Origin: Sporomusa sp. KB1 | GTDB taxonomy: Bacteria; Bacillota; Negativicutes; Sporomusales; Sporomusaceae | DNA: 64,000 nucleotides | Assembly (NCBI RefSeq): GCF_007830295.1 | Contig: NZ_VLKC01000001.1 | Location: 1-64,000, forward strand | Direction of reading: 5' to 3' | Shown here: piece by piece, positions 27,337 to 36,065 of the stretch | Numbering within the stretch: the first letter of the stretch is position 1 | How the letters are laid out: every line of letters begins with the position of its first letter | Translations under genes and position numbers: made by a program | The notes under the pieces: generated by a model | Databases searched by the model: none | What the model saw: only the letters and a program-made list of their open reading frames with translations | Told to the model about the DNA's origin: nothing

Positions 27337-28461
27337 CTAGGCAATCTTTTTTTGAAACTTCACGATACTGATAGACAAAGCTACCAGAATATATACAATC
27401 AGGGCAAAGACCTGCGACCACAGGAAATTGATGCCAATCCCTTTAAGAACAATTCCTCGCAGTATTTCCAGATAGAAAGTCAGTGGCAGCAAATGCCCCA
27501 ACTGGTAGAAAAGCTGCGGCATAGCTTCCCGGGGAAACATGAACCCAGATAACAGCACGCTAGGCAGAAATACAAAAAAAGACATTTGCATAGCCTGCAT
27601 CTGAGTCCTGGTTACCGTTGAAATGAGCACTCCCAAAGACAAAGAAGCAATAATAAATAGTGTGGTCAAACTGTAAAGCAAGACAATACTGCCCTTCATC
27701 GGCACAGCAAACACCAATGCGCCTACTACCAGCGCTAAGGTAGCCTGAACATAACCAACAAAAATATAGGGAATGATTTTCCCCAGAATCAATTCATGGG
27801 ATTTCATCGGCGTTACAATCAATTGTTCGAGTGTACCCCGCTCCCGTTCACGAACAATAGCCATTGAGGTAATCATGACCATAGTCATGGTCAATATAAT
27901 CCCTAATATACCTGGCACCATGTAAAATGCAGAAATAAAGTCAGGATTATACCAGGGGCGAATGCGAATATCAATTGGCGAAGTTACCTGCTTTCCCTGC
28001 GAGATTTGCATCTGTTTTAGCAGTATTTCCTGGGAACGCAGCTGCCCGATTAATTGCGCCGACGAAATGGCCGAAGAGGCTGCCATTGAATCAGAGGCAT
28101 CGACAATGACCTGAACAGCTGCACTGCGCCCATGCTTAATACTGTCCGTATAATCCGGGGGAATAATAATGCCTACCTTGGCCTTACCGCTCTCAACAGC
28201 CTCGTTTACTTCCTGATAATTTTTTGCCACATACTTCGTATCAAAATATTGACTGGCTTGAAAGGCAGACAGCAAATCACGCCCCTCTTGCTGCAGCGAT
28301 TGATCAAAGACAATCGTAGATAAATGCTTGACATCGGTATTAATTGCAAAACCAAACAACAACAATTGCAAAATAGGCATGACTACCATCATAGCAAAAG
28401 TCAACCGGTCACGCCGCATTTGGATAAACTCTTTAATTAGCAAGGCTCTCAGACGAATCAT
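27337..28461 (-). CDS. ABC-2 type exporter permease (YbhS/YbhR-like)
   Basis: The 374-residue protein has an N-terminal membrane helix (about 20-40), a large extracytoplasmic domain (about 45-170, FDQSLQQEGRDLLSAFQASQ) and five C-terminal membrane segments with the ABC-2 motif RERERGTLEQL near 215. It matches the YbhR/YbhS permeases that work with YbhF ATPases and the YbhG adaptor. Only one permease gene is present, so the transporter may be a homodimer. The ATG overlaps the upstream ATPase gene by 4 bases. Confidence 0.92.
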   Translation of the reverse strand: MIRLRALLIKEFIQMRRDRLTFAMMVVMPILQLLLFGFAINTDVKHLSTIVFDQSLQQEGRDLLSAFQASQYFDTKYVAKNYQEVNEAVESGKAKVGIIIPPDYTDSIKHGRSAAVQVIVDASDSMAASSAISSAQLIGQLRSQEILLKQMQISQGKQVTSPIDIRIRPWYNPDFISAFYMVPGILGIILTMTMVMITSMAIVRERERGTLEQLIVTPMKSHELILGKIIPYIFVGYVQATLALVVGALVFAVPMKGSIVLLYSLTTLFIIASLSLGVLISTVTRTQMQAMQMSFFVFLPSVLLSGFMFPREAMPQLFYQLGHLLPLTFYLEILRGIVLKGIGINFLWSQVFALIVYILVALSISIVKFQKKIA

Positions 28462-29363
28462 ACGCTCAGCTCCTTACGTTTGGCCTTTACATAGTAAACA
28501 AAAACATCCTCAAGCGACGGAATAATTACCCGATAGTCATAATTCTGATAATCTGTTAATCGCGCTTCATCGACGAGAACATGGACACTGGTTCCATAAG
28601 GATACACATCCAGAACCTCGCGCTGCTCGGCCACCAGTTCACTAAACAACCCCATGGGGTCCTGTGTTGGAATTTCAAGCAGCGTTCCTGGCAAATCGCG
28701 TTTGAGATTGGCGGGTTTGTCGTCTGCGATTAAACTACCTTCATAAATAAATCCGATAGCATCACAATGTTCGACTTCATCCATGAAATGAGTAGTAACC
28801 ATCACTGTCGTGCCTTGGTTTGCCAGCTCATAAATAATATCCCAAAACATGCGGCGGGACTTAGGATCAACGCCACCTGTTGGTTCATCCAAAAATAAAA
28901 TCGACGGCTCATGCAAAATAGAACAGCCTAATGCCAGTCGCTGCTTCCAACCACCGGCAAGGTTTGCCGTCATTTCCTGCCGACGGTCTTTCAGTCTGGC
29001 CATGTCCAGCATATGCTCTATCCGCTCCTGCCGCTGAGGCCCTTGCAAACTATACAAACCAGCATAAAACTCAAGGTTTTCAATCACTGTCAGGTCGTCA
29101 TACAAACTAAACTTTTGTGACATATAGCCGATTTTTTCTTTAATCGCTTCGGCTTGTGCTGCCAAATCCAGCCCCAGGATCTGCCCACTCCCACTCGTGG
29201 GGGCTAAAATTCCGCATAACATGCGAATGGTCGTCGATTTTCCCGAACCATTAGGCCCCAAAAAACCATAAATACTGCCTTGTGGAATTTTAAGGCTAAC
29301 CTGATTAACAGCCACAAAATCGCCGAAAACCCGGGTAAGGTTTTCTGTTTCTACAGCATACAT
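28458..29363 (-). CDS. ABC exporter ATPase (second YbhF-like half)
   Basis: The 301-residue ATPase has Walker A GPNGSGKST near 38, the Q-loop MSQKFSLYDDL, signature NLAGGWKQRLA (an LSGGQ variant with AGG W), Walker B ILFLDEPTGG and the H-loop TTHFMDE. It energises export through the downstream permease. Together with the gene at 29363 it corresponds to the two fused halves of E. coli YbhF. It shares one base with that gene and four with the permease gene. Confidence 0.93.
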   Translation of the reverse strand: MYAVETENLTRVFGDFVAVNQVSLKIPQGSIYGFLGPNGSGKSTTIRMLCGILAPTSGSGQILGLDLAAQAEAIKEKIGYMSQKFSLYDDLTVIENLEFYAGLYSLQGPQRQERIEHMLDMARLKDRRQEMTANLAGGWKQRLALGCSILHEPSILFLDEPTGGVDPKSRRMFWDIIYELANQGTTVMVTTHFMDEVEHCDAIGFIYEGSLIADDKPANLKRDLPGTLLEIPTQDPMGLFSELVAEQREVLDVYPYGTSVHVLVDEARLTDYQNYDYRVIIPSLEDVFVYYVKAKRKELSV

Positions 29364-30265
29364 TACGGTTCCCCTCCCCCTGCCAGGTGAACAAATATAT
29401 CCTCTAACGTCGGTGAAATCTCACGGAGAGCATATCCTGTCACTCCGTCTGCCTGTAGCGCGGCTTCAACTGACAGATTAACTTCGGCATTAGGTGCAGT
29501 TACCAAATGATAATGATCGCCAAATGCATTAATGTCCAGAATCGGACACTTTGCCAGCAGTTTTTTTATCTGTTTACCCTCCGCTTTAAGCTCCAGCAGA
29601 CGGAAAGGATATGCCGCCTTCAAGCGGGCGGGCGTATCGCAGGCCACAAGCTGGCCCTGATTCATAAATGCCACCTGTGTACACAGCTCAGCTTCATCCA
29701 TATAAGGGGTAGAAACAAAGATTGTCATGCCTTCTTTGTTCAGCCGGTACAGCATTTGCCAAAACTCTCGCCGGGAAACAGGGTCAACACCTGTGGTAGG
29801 CTCATCCAGAAAAAAGACTTTCGGCCGATGCATGAGCCCGGCAGCCAAGGCCAGCTTTTGTTTCATACCACCTGACAAATTGTCAGCCAAACGGTCCTTG
29901 AAGGGCAACAGGTTAGTAAAAGCCAAAATTTCCGTTCCCAACTCATTTATCCGCTGCTTATCTGCTCCGTATAAAGCTCCGATAACGCGAATGTTTTCCA
30001 TAACAGTGAGATCACCGTACAGACTGAATTTTTGCGGCACATAGCCGATTTGAGCTTTTACACTCTCGGCATTTTCACTGCCAAGCAGACTTATACTGCC
30101 TGATGTTACTGCCATAATACCGGTAATCATACGAATTGTCGTAGTCTTGCCTGCACCATCAGGCCCCACCAAGCCAAAGATTGTCCCGGCCGCAACCTTC
30201 ATACTAAGATTATCTACAGCCGTCAAAGCCCCAAACCTTCTGGTAACATTGGTAAGGGTAATCAT
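29363..30265 (-). CDS. ABC exporter ATPase (first YbhF-like half)
   Basis: The 300-residue ATPase has Walker A GPDGAGKTT near 36, signature NLSGGMKQKLALA near 140, Walker B VFFLDEPTTGVDP and H-loop STPYMDEAE in which Ser-Thr-Pro replaces the usual Thr-His; the same loss of the switch histidine is common in YbhF N-terminal halves. The two ATPases probably form a heterodimer with one degenerate site. It overlaps the adaptor gene by 4 bases. Confidence 0.93.
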   Translation of the reverse strand: MITLTNVTRRFGALTAVDNLSMKVAAGTIFGLVGPDGAGKTTTIRMITGIMAVTSGSISLLGSENAESVKAQIGYVPQKFSLYGDLTVMENIRVIGALYGADKQRINELGTEILAFTNLLPFKDRLADNLSGGMKQKLALAAGLMHRPKVFFLDEPTTGVDPVSRREFWQMLYRLNKEGMTIFVSTPYMDEAELCTQVAFMNQGQLVACDTPARLKAAYPFRLLELKAEGKQIKKLLAKCPILDINAFGDHYHLVTAPNAEVNLSVEAALQADGVTGYALREISPTLEDIFVHLAGGGEP

Positions 30266-31239
30266 TTAAGCACCACATCAGCTGGCATACCAGGCTTTAA
30301 AATCCCTTCGGCATTATCAAGCTGTACCTTGACCGCAAACACCAGATTGGCCCGCTCGCTTTGTGTAATACTCTGACGGGGAGTAAACTCGGCGTTTTGG
30401 CTAATTTCTTTGATTTCTCCGCGGAATACTCTGCCCAGAAAAGAATCTACTTTCACTTTAGCCTCCTGCCCAATAGCAATCAATCCTAATTGGGTTGAAG
30501 ACACATATATCTTTACCCAACAATCAGTCATATCCCCCACTGTCAAAATGGCGGCTCCCGGATTAACATACTCACCGTTTTCAAAATTTTTAGAGAGAAT
30601 TAATCCGTTGATCGGACTGATGACCACCGTATCTTCTAATAATACCTTGCTAGCTGCCAGCACCGCCTTACTGCGCTCCAGTTCCAGGCGCTGCGCTTCA
30701 ATAGCTTCCGGCCGGTTGCCTTCATTTCCCAGACTTAGCCGTTGATTAGCTGCAATCATACTACCATAAGCCACTTCCATGTTGGAACGGGCGGTATCCA
30801 GCTGCTGCAGCGAAATTGCGCCAGATTGATACAGGCTTTGATAGCGTTCATAATCCTGTCTGGTTTTTTCATACGTCGAGCGGGCCGAATCCAGCAGAGC
30901 ACTTAGCTCTTGCCGCTCCTGGCTTCGCGGCCCGGCTTCCAAATCCCGCAGTTGCGCAGCCGCCTTGGCAAGTGCGGCTTCATCCCTGACAACCTGGGCT
31001 TCCAAATCTGCTCTGGTTATCTTGGCAACCTTTTGCTGAGCCTCAACCGCATCGCCGGCCTTTAGCTCTAGTCCTGACAAATAACCGTTCACCTTTGGCA
31101 TAACATCGGCCCGCGTTACTTCGATTGTGCCTGTAGCCGTAATACCGGTTTCCGCTGGTCTTAGATACTTATACGCCGCCCCCCCTGCTACCAGCAGGGC
31201 AAGCAGAACACCAACCAGTATTTTTTTATTTATCACCAC
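30262..31239 (-). CDS. HlyD-family membrane-fusion adaptor (YbhG-like)
   Basis: The 325-residue periplasmic adaptor has a single N-terminal membrane anchor (about 5-22), lipoyl-like halves (TGTIEVTRADVMPKVNGYLS near 36 and DTVVISPINGLIL near 208), a coiled-coil hairpin (about 80-195) and a beta-barrel end. It would connect the ABC exporter to an outer-membrane channel, which fits a diderm cell. It starts at GTG inside the last codons of the TetR gene (14-base overlap). Confidence 0.93.
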   Translation of the reverse strand: MVINKKILVGVLLALLVAGGAAYKYLRPAETGITATGTIEVTRADVMPKVNGYLSGLELKAGDAVEAQQKVAKITRADLEAQVVRDEAALAKAAAQLRDLEAGPRSQERQELSALLDSARSTYEKTRQDYERYQSLYQSGAISLQQLDTARSNMEVAYGSMIAANQRLSLGNEGNRPEAIEAQRLELERSKAVLAASKVLLEDTVVISPINGLILSKNFENGEYVNPGAAILTVGDMTDCWVKIYVSSTQLGLIAIGQEAKVKVDSFLGRVFRGEIKEISQNAEFTPRQSITQSERANLVFAVKVQLDNAEGILKPGMPADVVLK

Positions 31240-31828
31240 ACTCTTTCACCCCACTCAAAAAAATTTCTACTGCTTGCACAACAAAATTTTCCCCCTGTAC
31301 AGTACCATCAGGCACAAAGCGCCGCGAAATAGGACGGGAAATAAAATAAAAGTTCAACATACCTGCCAAGGCCAAGGCTGCGGCATTAACATCCATATCC
31401 TTACGAAATTCACCGCAATCAATTCCCTCGCGTATTGTATTTGTCAAAAACCCGTAGACGCGGTGAATATACTTTTGAATAAGCGGTTCGAAAAAGCGGG
31501 AGGGACTAATAATCTCGCCCATAAGAAATTTAGTAAAAAAGGGCATTTTACCATGTACCATGGTTACACCTTGTGCATACTTGATGATTTTTTCGGTCGG
31601 TGAAGCCTTTATCCCCGAAACAGAGTCCAACAATATTCCAATAGGCGAAAACTGCTTTTCAAGAATTGCCGAATACAAACTCTCTTTCCCGCCAAAATGA
31701 TAGGATATCAAAGCACTATTTGCGCCAGCTTCTTGTGACAGCTCCCGTATCGATACCCCGGCCAACCCTCTTGCGGAAAATAATTTCTCCCCAGCCTCAA
31801 TCAATTTATCTCTTGTATCTTTTTCCAC
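31226..31828 (-). CDS. TetR-family repressor (CecR-like)
   Basis: The ~200-residue repressor has an N-terminal HTH (LFSARGLAGVSIRELSQEAG, then ALISYHFGGKESLY) and a C-terminal ligand domain of the CecR/YbiH type (FLMGEIISPSRFFEPL). CecR controls the ybhGFSR exporter in E. coli, the same gene order as here, so autoregulation of tetR-hlyD-abc-abc-permease is likely. TTG 31849 is possible, but GTG 31828 lies 9 bases after GAGGGG and gives MEKDTRDKLIEAGEKLF. The operator lies between the -10 and the start. Confidence 0.93.
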   Translation of the reverse strand: MEKDTRDKLIEAGEKLFSARGLAGVSIRELSQEAGANSALISYHFGGKESLYSAILEKQFSPIGILLDSVSGIKASPTEKIIKYAQGVTMVHGKMPFFTKFLMGEIISPSRFFEPLIQKYIHRVYGFLTNTIREGIDCGEFRKDMDVNAAALALAGMLNFYFISRPISRRFVPDGTVQGENFVVQAVEIFLSGVKECGDK

Positions 31829-31849
31829 AAATCCACTCCCCTCACTCAA

Positions 31850-31898
31850 TTAATTAATCGATTGATTAAATTGTAGCCAGCAGCATTATCCTTGTCAA
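31850..31898 (-). promoter_or_regulatory. tetR operon promoter with palindromic operator
   Basis: On the minus strand TTGACA (31898-31893), a 17-base spacer and TACAAT (31875-31870) form a near-perfect promoter. Directly after the -10 lies the 20-base palindrome TTAATCAATCGATTAATTAA (31869-31850, one mismatched pair), placed over the transcription start, where a TetR dimer would repress its own operon. Confidence 0.9.
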
Positions 31899-31929
31899 GA
31901 AAAACCTCACCCTCTTTTTTTGAAAAACC

Positions 31930-31964
31930 AAAAAGGAAGAGCACCTGCGGTACCCTTCCTTTAT
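31930..31964 (-). terminator. Intrinsic terminator after mscL
   Basis: On the minus strand AAAGGAAG pairs with CTTCCTTT, extended by an internal GGT/ACC-type match, followed by TTTGG. Confidence 0.75.
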
Positions 31965-32007
31965 TTAATACTATCGGAGAAAATAGGAATTTGCTTAAGC
32001 CTGTTAT

Positions 32008-32448
32008 CTATTTATCGAACACAGAGGTGCAATTGGGGCAACGCGTAGCCTTGCTATTAATACTAGAGAAGCAATGCGGACATTCCTTGGTTGCCGGCGC
32101 TGCCGGTGCTTCTTTCGGCTTGGCACATATCCGGTTTATCTGGGTTATCAAAAGAAAAATTGCAAAAGCTACAATTGTAAAATCAACAATGCTATTAATA
32201 AATAAACCATAATTTAAAGTAGCCGCACCAGCTGCCTTCGCCGCTGCAAGGGTAGGATAATTGGTGCCTGATAAGTTGATAAATAAATTAGAAAAATCCA
32301 CCTTTCCTAACAGTAACCCCACCACCGGCATTAAAATGTCATTAACAAAAGAAGACACTATTTTCCCAAAAGCAGCCCCAATGATAATACCTACAGCTAA
32401 ATCAAGAACATTTCCCCGCATTGCAAATTTGACAAACTCTTTAACCAT
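32008..32448 (-). CDS. mscL: Large-conductance mechanosensitive channel with zinc-ribbon tail
   Basis: The 146-residue protein begins with the MscL signature [21 protein letters not shown] (pore helix 1); the second helix is near 84-104 ([12 protein letters not shown]). It opens under membrane tension to release solutes on osmotic downshock. After the usual end there is a Pro-Ala linker and a zinc ribbon CPHC...CPNC (about 123-140) replacing the charged C-terminal helix bundle of E. coli MscL. GGGAGG precedes the ATG by 7 bases and the gene is monocistronic. Confidence 0.95.
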   Translation of the reverse strand: MVKEFVKFAMRGNVLDLAVGIIIGAAFGKIVSSFVNDILMPVVGLLLGKVDFSNLFINLSGTNYPTLAAAKAAGAATLNYGLFINSIVDFTIVAFAIFLLITQINRICAKPKEAPAAPATKECPHCFSSINSKATRCPNCTSVFDK

Positions 32449-32480
32449 ATTCTTAACCTCCCAAAATGTATTTTAACTAG

Positions 32481-32509
32481 AATATATCGTAAATTGTACC
32501 ACTTGTCGA
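32481..32509 (-). promoter_or_regulatory. mscL promoter
   Basis: On the minus strand TCGACA (32509-32504), a 17-base spacer and TATATT (32486-32481) lie ~33 bases before the mscL start. Confidence 0.7.
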
Positions 32510-32603
32510 TGAAAAACACTGTCACAGAATTTATCCCAAGCTTGACGTACAAAGAAAAAAGTAGGACTATAGTAGTATACTTTTGCATTTGGAGATGAAG
32601 TCT

Positions 32604-33752
32604 ATGAATAAAATTTCTGTACCAGCCAAGTATATCCCACCCCTCGTGATAACCGTCCTCCTCATAGCAGGGCTATTGGGAGTCCGCTACTTCGGTCTTT
32701 TTTCATTTGGACATGTTGTACCGCAACAGCAAGGACCAGTCACTGTTACAACTGCACCTGTCAGTATCATAAATAAAGAAGCAGCAATCATACTGCCCGG
32801 TTCTGTTCAAAGCCGCCAGGCAGTCATAATTAGTGCCGAAATTTCCGGGCACCTCAGTGAGGTAACTGTAGCCGAAGGCCAGCAGGTACAAGCCGGACAA
32901 TTGCTTGCTCATATTGAAGGCTCCGCAGCATCTGCCGGCATAGAAACAGCAGCTAATCCTATTCCGTCCAGTCAAAATGAGGGTTCACGGCAGCAGGCCC
33001 AAGCCAATTATGACAATATTGCCAAAGAATATGACCGTTATCAGAAATTGTATCAAGTAGGCGGCATTGCACGCCGGCAATTTGAAGATGTGTCCGCCCG
33101 CTTACAAGCTGCGCGCGAAGCCTTATCCAGCACCCAGGATACCCAAGATACAGCGTCTTCCAGCAGCTCCACACGACTGCCTGGCTCGGTTAACCTTACT
33201 GCTCCAATTAGCGGCAAAGTCACCGGACTTGCCGCCGCTAACGGGAAAACAGTCCAGACAGGCCAGCAGCTAATGGTATTAGACACTGGTGGCGATGTTC
33301 GCGTCGTTGTTCACCTTGAACAAAAGGATTTATATCTTGTCTCCTCAGGCACCCTGGCTGAAATTGTAGTCAATGATTCAGTACCTCAATCGCTCACCGG
33401 TCAAGTCGAAGCCATTTATCCGGTAGTTGGGACTGACACGCCATCATTCCTTGCCCATATCAGGGTCGATAATACCAATGGCCTTCTCAAAGCAGAACTC
33501 CCGGTACAAGTTCATCTGAAAACCGGCAATTCAGTACCTGTTCGTGCCGTACCGCTATCAGCCGTTTTTCAAGACCAGGAACTCAACTATTTGTACCTGG
33601 CCATTGATGGCAAAGCCGTCCGGCAGCAGGTAGATGTAGGCGCCACTATCAATGACTTCGTAGAAATCACTTCCAGTTTACCGGAGCAGGCCCGCATTAT
33701 AACCAGTGGTATAAACAATCTAAAAGATGGCGATGCAGTAGCACTCCCTTAA
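32604..33752 (+). CDS. Efflux adaptor protein (RND type), stand-alone
   Basis: The ~382-residue periplasmic adaptor has an N-terminal anchor (about 10-32), a lipoyl half GSVQSRQAVIISAEISGHLS near 75, a short coiled coil (about 130-180, YDNIAKEYDRYQKLYQ), the second lipoyl half LTAPISGKVTGLAAANGK, then beta-barrel and membrane-proximal domains. Such proteins link RND or MacB pumps to an outer-membrane channel, but no pump gene is next to it, so it must join a pump encoded elsewhere. ATG 32604 lies 9 bases after GGAG; upstream ATGs at 32583 and 32595 are less well placed. Confidence 0.88.
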   Translation: MNKISVPAKYIPPLVITVLLIAGLLGVRYFGLFSFGHVVPQQQGPVTVTTAPVSIINKEAAIILPGSVQSRQAVIISAEISGHLSEVTVAEGQQVQAGQLLAHIEGSAASAGIETAANPIPSSQNEGSRQQAQANYDNIAKEYDRYQKLYQVGGIARRQFEDVSARLQAAREALSSTQDTQDTASSSSSTRLPGSVNLTAPISGKVTGLAAANGKTVQTGQQLMVLDTGGDVRVVVHLEQKDLYLVSSGTLAEIVVNDSVPQSLTGQVEAIYPVVGTDTPSFLAHIRVDNTNGLLKAELPVQVHLKTGNSVPVRAVPLSAVFQDQELNYLYLAIDGKAVRQQVDVGATINDFVEITSSLPEQARIITSGINNLKDGDAVALP

Positions 33753-33897
33753 AAAAATAAAAAAATCGCCTCACCCAAAGGTAAGACGTAAGAGGTCATG
33801 TCATAGGGATGCGTTTCCTAATGACTTTTATAGCATACATGAATATTGTTAGAAAAGAATTATAAAAGCGCAAAAAATACAAAAAAATTTCAACAAG

Positions 33898-33929
33898 AAA
33901 CCGCCAGACCTTACACAGGCCGGCGGTTT
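33898..33929 (-). terminator. Terminator after hydG
   Basis: AAACCGCC and GGCGGTTT form an 8-bp stem extended by an inner GGCC-type match. On the minus strand it is followed by CTTGTTGAAATTTTTTTG, with the strongest T-run a little distal. Confidence 0.75.
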
Positions 33930-33953
33930 CTATGCAGTAGCACGTAAACAGCC

Positions 33954-35372
33954 TTAGAAGCGGAAGTCGCGTTTTCCATCGTTAAGTTCTGTCAAATGCT
34001 CAATGGCAATCTTACGAACTTTTTCATTGGTAATACGGGGAATTTCGTTGGCAATTACGGCCTCACCCTTTGCTTTGGTATCTGCCGAAGCATAGTCCTC
34101 TAAGTATTCCTTAAGCGTCATAAGGGCATTCGGCTGACAACAGTTGGCAATTTGTCCTGTCTTTACCAGACTCATAAACCTGTCACCTGTACGTCCTTCA
34201 CGGTAGCAAGCCGTACAGAAGCTGGGAATATACCCCAAAGTCAACAGCCAATTTACAACTTCATCCAGAGTACGGCTGTCATTTACATCAAACTGAGCCG
34301 AATTATCGTCTTCTGCTTCTTTTTCATAATATCCACCAACACTAGTACTGGAAGCGCCGCTGACTTGGGATATGCCTAATTCCAGCACCCGCTCACGGGT
34401 TTTTTGGGATTCACGGGTAGAAACAATCATACCGGTGTACGGAACAGCAATCCGGAGCACAGTTACTATTTTGGCGAATATATCATCAGAAATAGCATTG
34501 CTAAAGTTTTCGGGGTCAATATCATCCGCAGGGCGAATCCGCGGAACACTGATGGTATGCGGGCCAACTCCCATAGCCGCCTCTAAATGTTCAGCATGCA
34601 TAAGCAGACCAACAAAATCATAGCGGTACATATTTAAGCCAAACAAGACGCCTATGCCAACATCGTCAATCCCGCCTTCCATGGCACGATCCATAGCTTC
34701 AGTATGGTAGGCATAGTCTTTCTTTGGCCCGGTTGGGTGCAGCTCTTCATAGGCTTTTTTATTATAGGTTTCCTGGAAAAGAATATAGGTCCCAATGCCT
34801 GCTTCCTTGAGTTTACGGTAGTTTTCCACAGTTGTTGCGGCAATATTGACATTAACACGGCGAATAGCACCATTTTTATGTTTAATACTGTAAATAGTTT
34901 TGATGCTTTCCAAAACATATTCAATCGGATTATTAACAGGGTCTTCGCCTGTTTCCAACGCCAGCCGCTTATGCCCCATGTCCTGTAAAGCAGTTACCTC
35001 ACGTACAATATCCTCTTGTGAAAGCTTTTTGCGGGAAATATTTTTATTTTTAAAATGATAAGGGCAGTATACACAGCCATTTATACAGTAGTTAGAAAGA
35101 TATAACGGAGCAAACATTACAATACGGTTTCCATAAAGCTTTTGCTTGATTTCTTTTGCCAATGACATCATTTTTTCATTCTCATCTTCTAAGTCACACT
35201 CCAGCAGCACAGCCGCTTCACGGTGAGTCAGACCTTTGCAATCCCTGGCACGTTCTATAAGGCTGTCAATAAGTTCACGATTGCTTTTGTTTTGTTGAGC
35301 AAAAGCCAGCGTATCCAACACTTCCTGGTCGTCAATAAATTCAGTAGCAATTTTTGATTTACAATTATACAT
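33954..35372 (-). CDS. hydG: [FeFe]-hydrogenase maturase HydG (tyrosine lyase)
   Basis: The 472-residue radical-SAM enzyme cleaves tyrosine to p-cresol and dehydroglycine and makes CO and CN ligands for the H-cluster. The SAM-cluster motif is NYCINGCVYC near 94 (CX3CX2C), and the C-terminal auxiliary-cluster cysteines are in CTACYREGRTGDRFM near 390 and IANCC near 412. ATG 35372 is 8 bases after AAGGAG; GTG 35381 would overlap the ribosome site. hydE, hydF and the hydrogenase itself are not in the window. It follows the TM1266 regulator gene by 17 bases. Confidence 0.96.
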   Translation of the reverse strand: MYNCKSKIATEFIDDQEVLDTLAFAQQNKSNRELIDSLIERARDCKGLTHREAAVLLECDLEDENEKMMSLAKEIKQKLYGNRIVMFAPLYLSNYCINGCVYCPYHFKNKNISRKKLSQEDIVREVTALQDMGHKRLALETGEDPVNNPIEYVLESIKTIYSIKHKNGAIRRVNVNIAATTVENYRKLKEAGIGTYILFQETYNKKAYEELHPTGPKKDYAYHTEAMDRAMEGGIDDVGIGVLFGLNMYRYDFVGLLMHAEHLEAAMGVGPHTISVPRIRPADDIDPENFSNAISDDIFAKIVTVLRIAVPYTGMIVSTRESQKTRERVLELGISQVSGASSTSVGGYYEKEAEDDNSAQFDVNDSRTLDEVVNWLLTLGYIPSFCTACYREGRTGDRFMSLVKTGQIANCCQPNALMTLKEYLEDYASADTKAKGEAVIANEIPRITNEKVRKIAIEHLTELNDGKRDFRF

Positions 35373-35389
35373 TAGAAACACTCCTTTTA

Positions 35390-35656
35390 TTATTGTTTAT
35401 CTGCGATTGGAGATAGCTTAGAATACACGGTTTTACTATTGACGTGGGGAATCATTCCTAACTTGCCGGAGAGAGCACTGATAATATCATTGGGAGCATC
35501 CATGACAATACTAATTACTGAAACATTACGTTTGGAATAAGGAATTCCCATTCTCCCTACAATGTACTCGCCATATTCGTGAAGAATATCATTTATCTTT
35601 TTGACGGAATCCTTGTTTTCAACCACAATTCCAATAAGCGCAATCCTTGTTTCCAT
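35390..35656 (-). CDS. TM1266-type iron-only hydrogenase system regulator
   Basis: The 88-residue ACT-fold protein has IALIGIVVENKDSVKKINDI, HEYGEYIVGRMGIPY and a final DIISALSGKLGMIPHVNSK, the hallmark pattern of the family that neighbours HydEFG genes in Clostridia and Thermotoga. Its exact role is unknown; a regulatory, ligand-sensing function is assumed. ATG 35656 (METRIALIG) is preferred over the frame opening to 35746, which runs back through the leader terminator. It heads an operon with hydG. Confidence 0.92.
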   Translation of the reverse strand: METRIALIGIVVENKDSVKKINDILHEYGEYIVGRMGIPYSKRNVSVISIVMDAPNDIISALSGKLGMIPHVNSKTVYSKLSPIADKQ

Positions 35657-35685
35657 AAGGCTTTTTAGCTCCTTAAAAATATAAT

Positions 35686-35910
35686 ATAAAAAATCCTTGT
35701 GACTCAAAAGGCCACAAGGATAGACGTCAATGATTAAGGGAAGCAATATCCAAGGCTATGCTTCTCCCTAAATTACACCTATTCTCTCGCCTTCTCATTT
35801 GGGACGAACCCTCATGCAATCAGCACGATACTTTGTTTTAACAATTTACCTATGGTTTGCCGCAAGAAAAAATGAAACTCATTTCATCTTAAACAGCTTA
35901 CCTAAATATT
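35686..35910 (-). promoter_or_regulatory. Leader with intrinsic terminator before the hydG operon
   Basis: The ~250-base leader ends, 35 bases before the start codon, in a terminator hairpin ATCCTTGTG/CACAAGGAT (35693-35721) followed by TTTTTTATATT on the minus strand. Upstream lie a GGGAAGCA-type hairpin (35738-35767), a GGGTTCGTCCC hairpin (35804-35814) and a TGCGGCAAACC segment (35858-35868). GGATA in the second hairpin can pair with TATCC at the terminator base, a possible antiterminator. This is the architecture of a riboswitch or other attenuator; I could not assign it to a known class. Confidence 0.65.
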
Positions 35911-35916
35911 GACTAA

Positions 35917-35945
35917 ATCGTAACATATTTTCAGATAAAAAACAA
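35917..35945 (-). promoter_or_regulatory. Promoter of TM1266-hydG operon
   Basis: On the minus strand TTGTTT (35945-35940), a 17-base spacer and TACGAT (35922-35917) give a plausible sigma-A promoter whose start would be near 35910. Confidence 0.65.
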
Positions 35946-35987
35946 TACTCACATTTCTTTTACCTGTATTACTTCCTCATATACAAA

Positions 35988-36024
35988 GACAAACTCCTGC
36001 CAAACAATTTGGCAGGAGTTTGTC
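35988..36024. terminator. Terminator after cstA, 16-bp perfect stem
   Basis: GACAAACTCCTGCCAA and its complement enclose a 5-base loop; on the minus strand TTTGTAT follows the right arm. A weaker CTGTCTGGCAG structure precedes it. Confidence 0.85.
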
Positions 36025-36065
36025 TACTACTGTCTGGCAGCCGCCGTGAGCCTGTCAGACATTAA

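Noticed and set aside
35858..35868. TGCGGCAAACC in the hydG leader as a c-di-GMP-I riboswitch core
   Set aside because: Only the GGCAAACC string matches; the GAAA tetraloop and the ACGCAAAGC and GCCGGG-type blocks that define the aptamer are missing.
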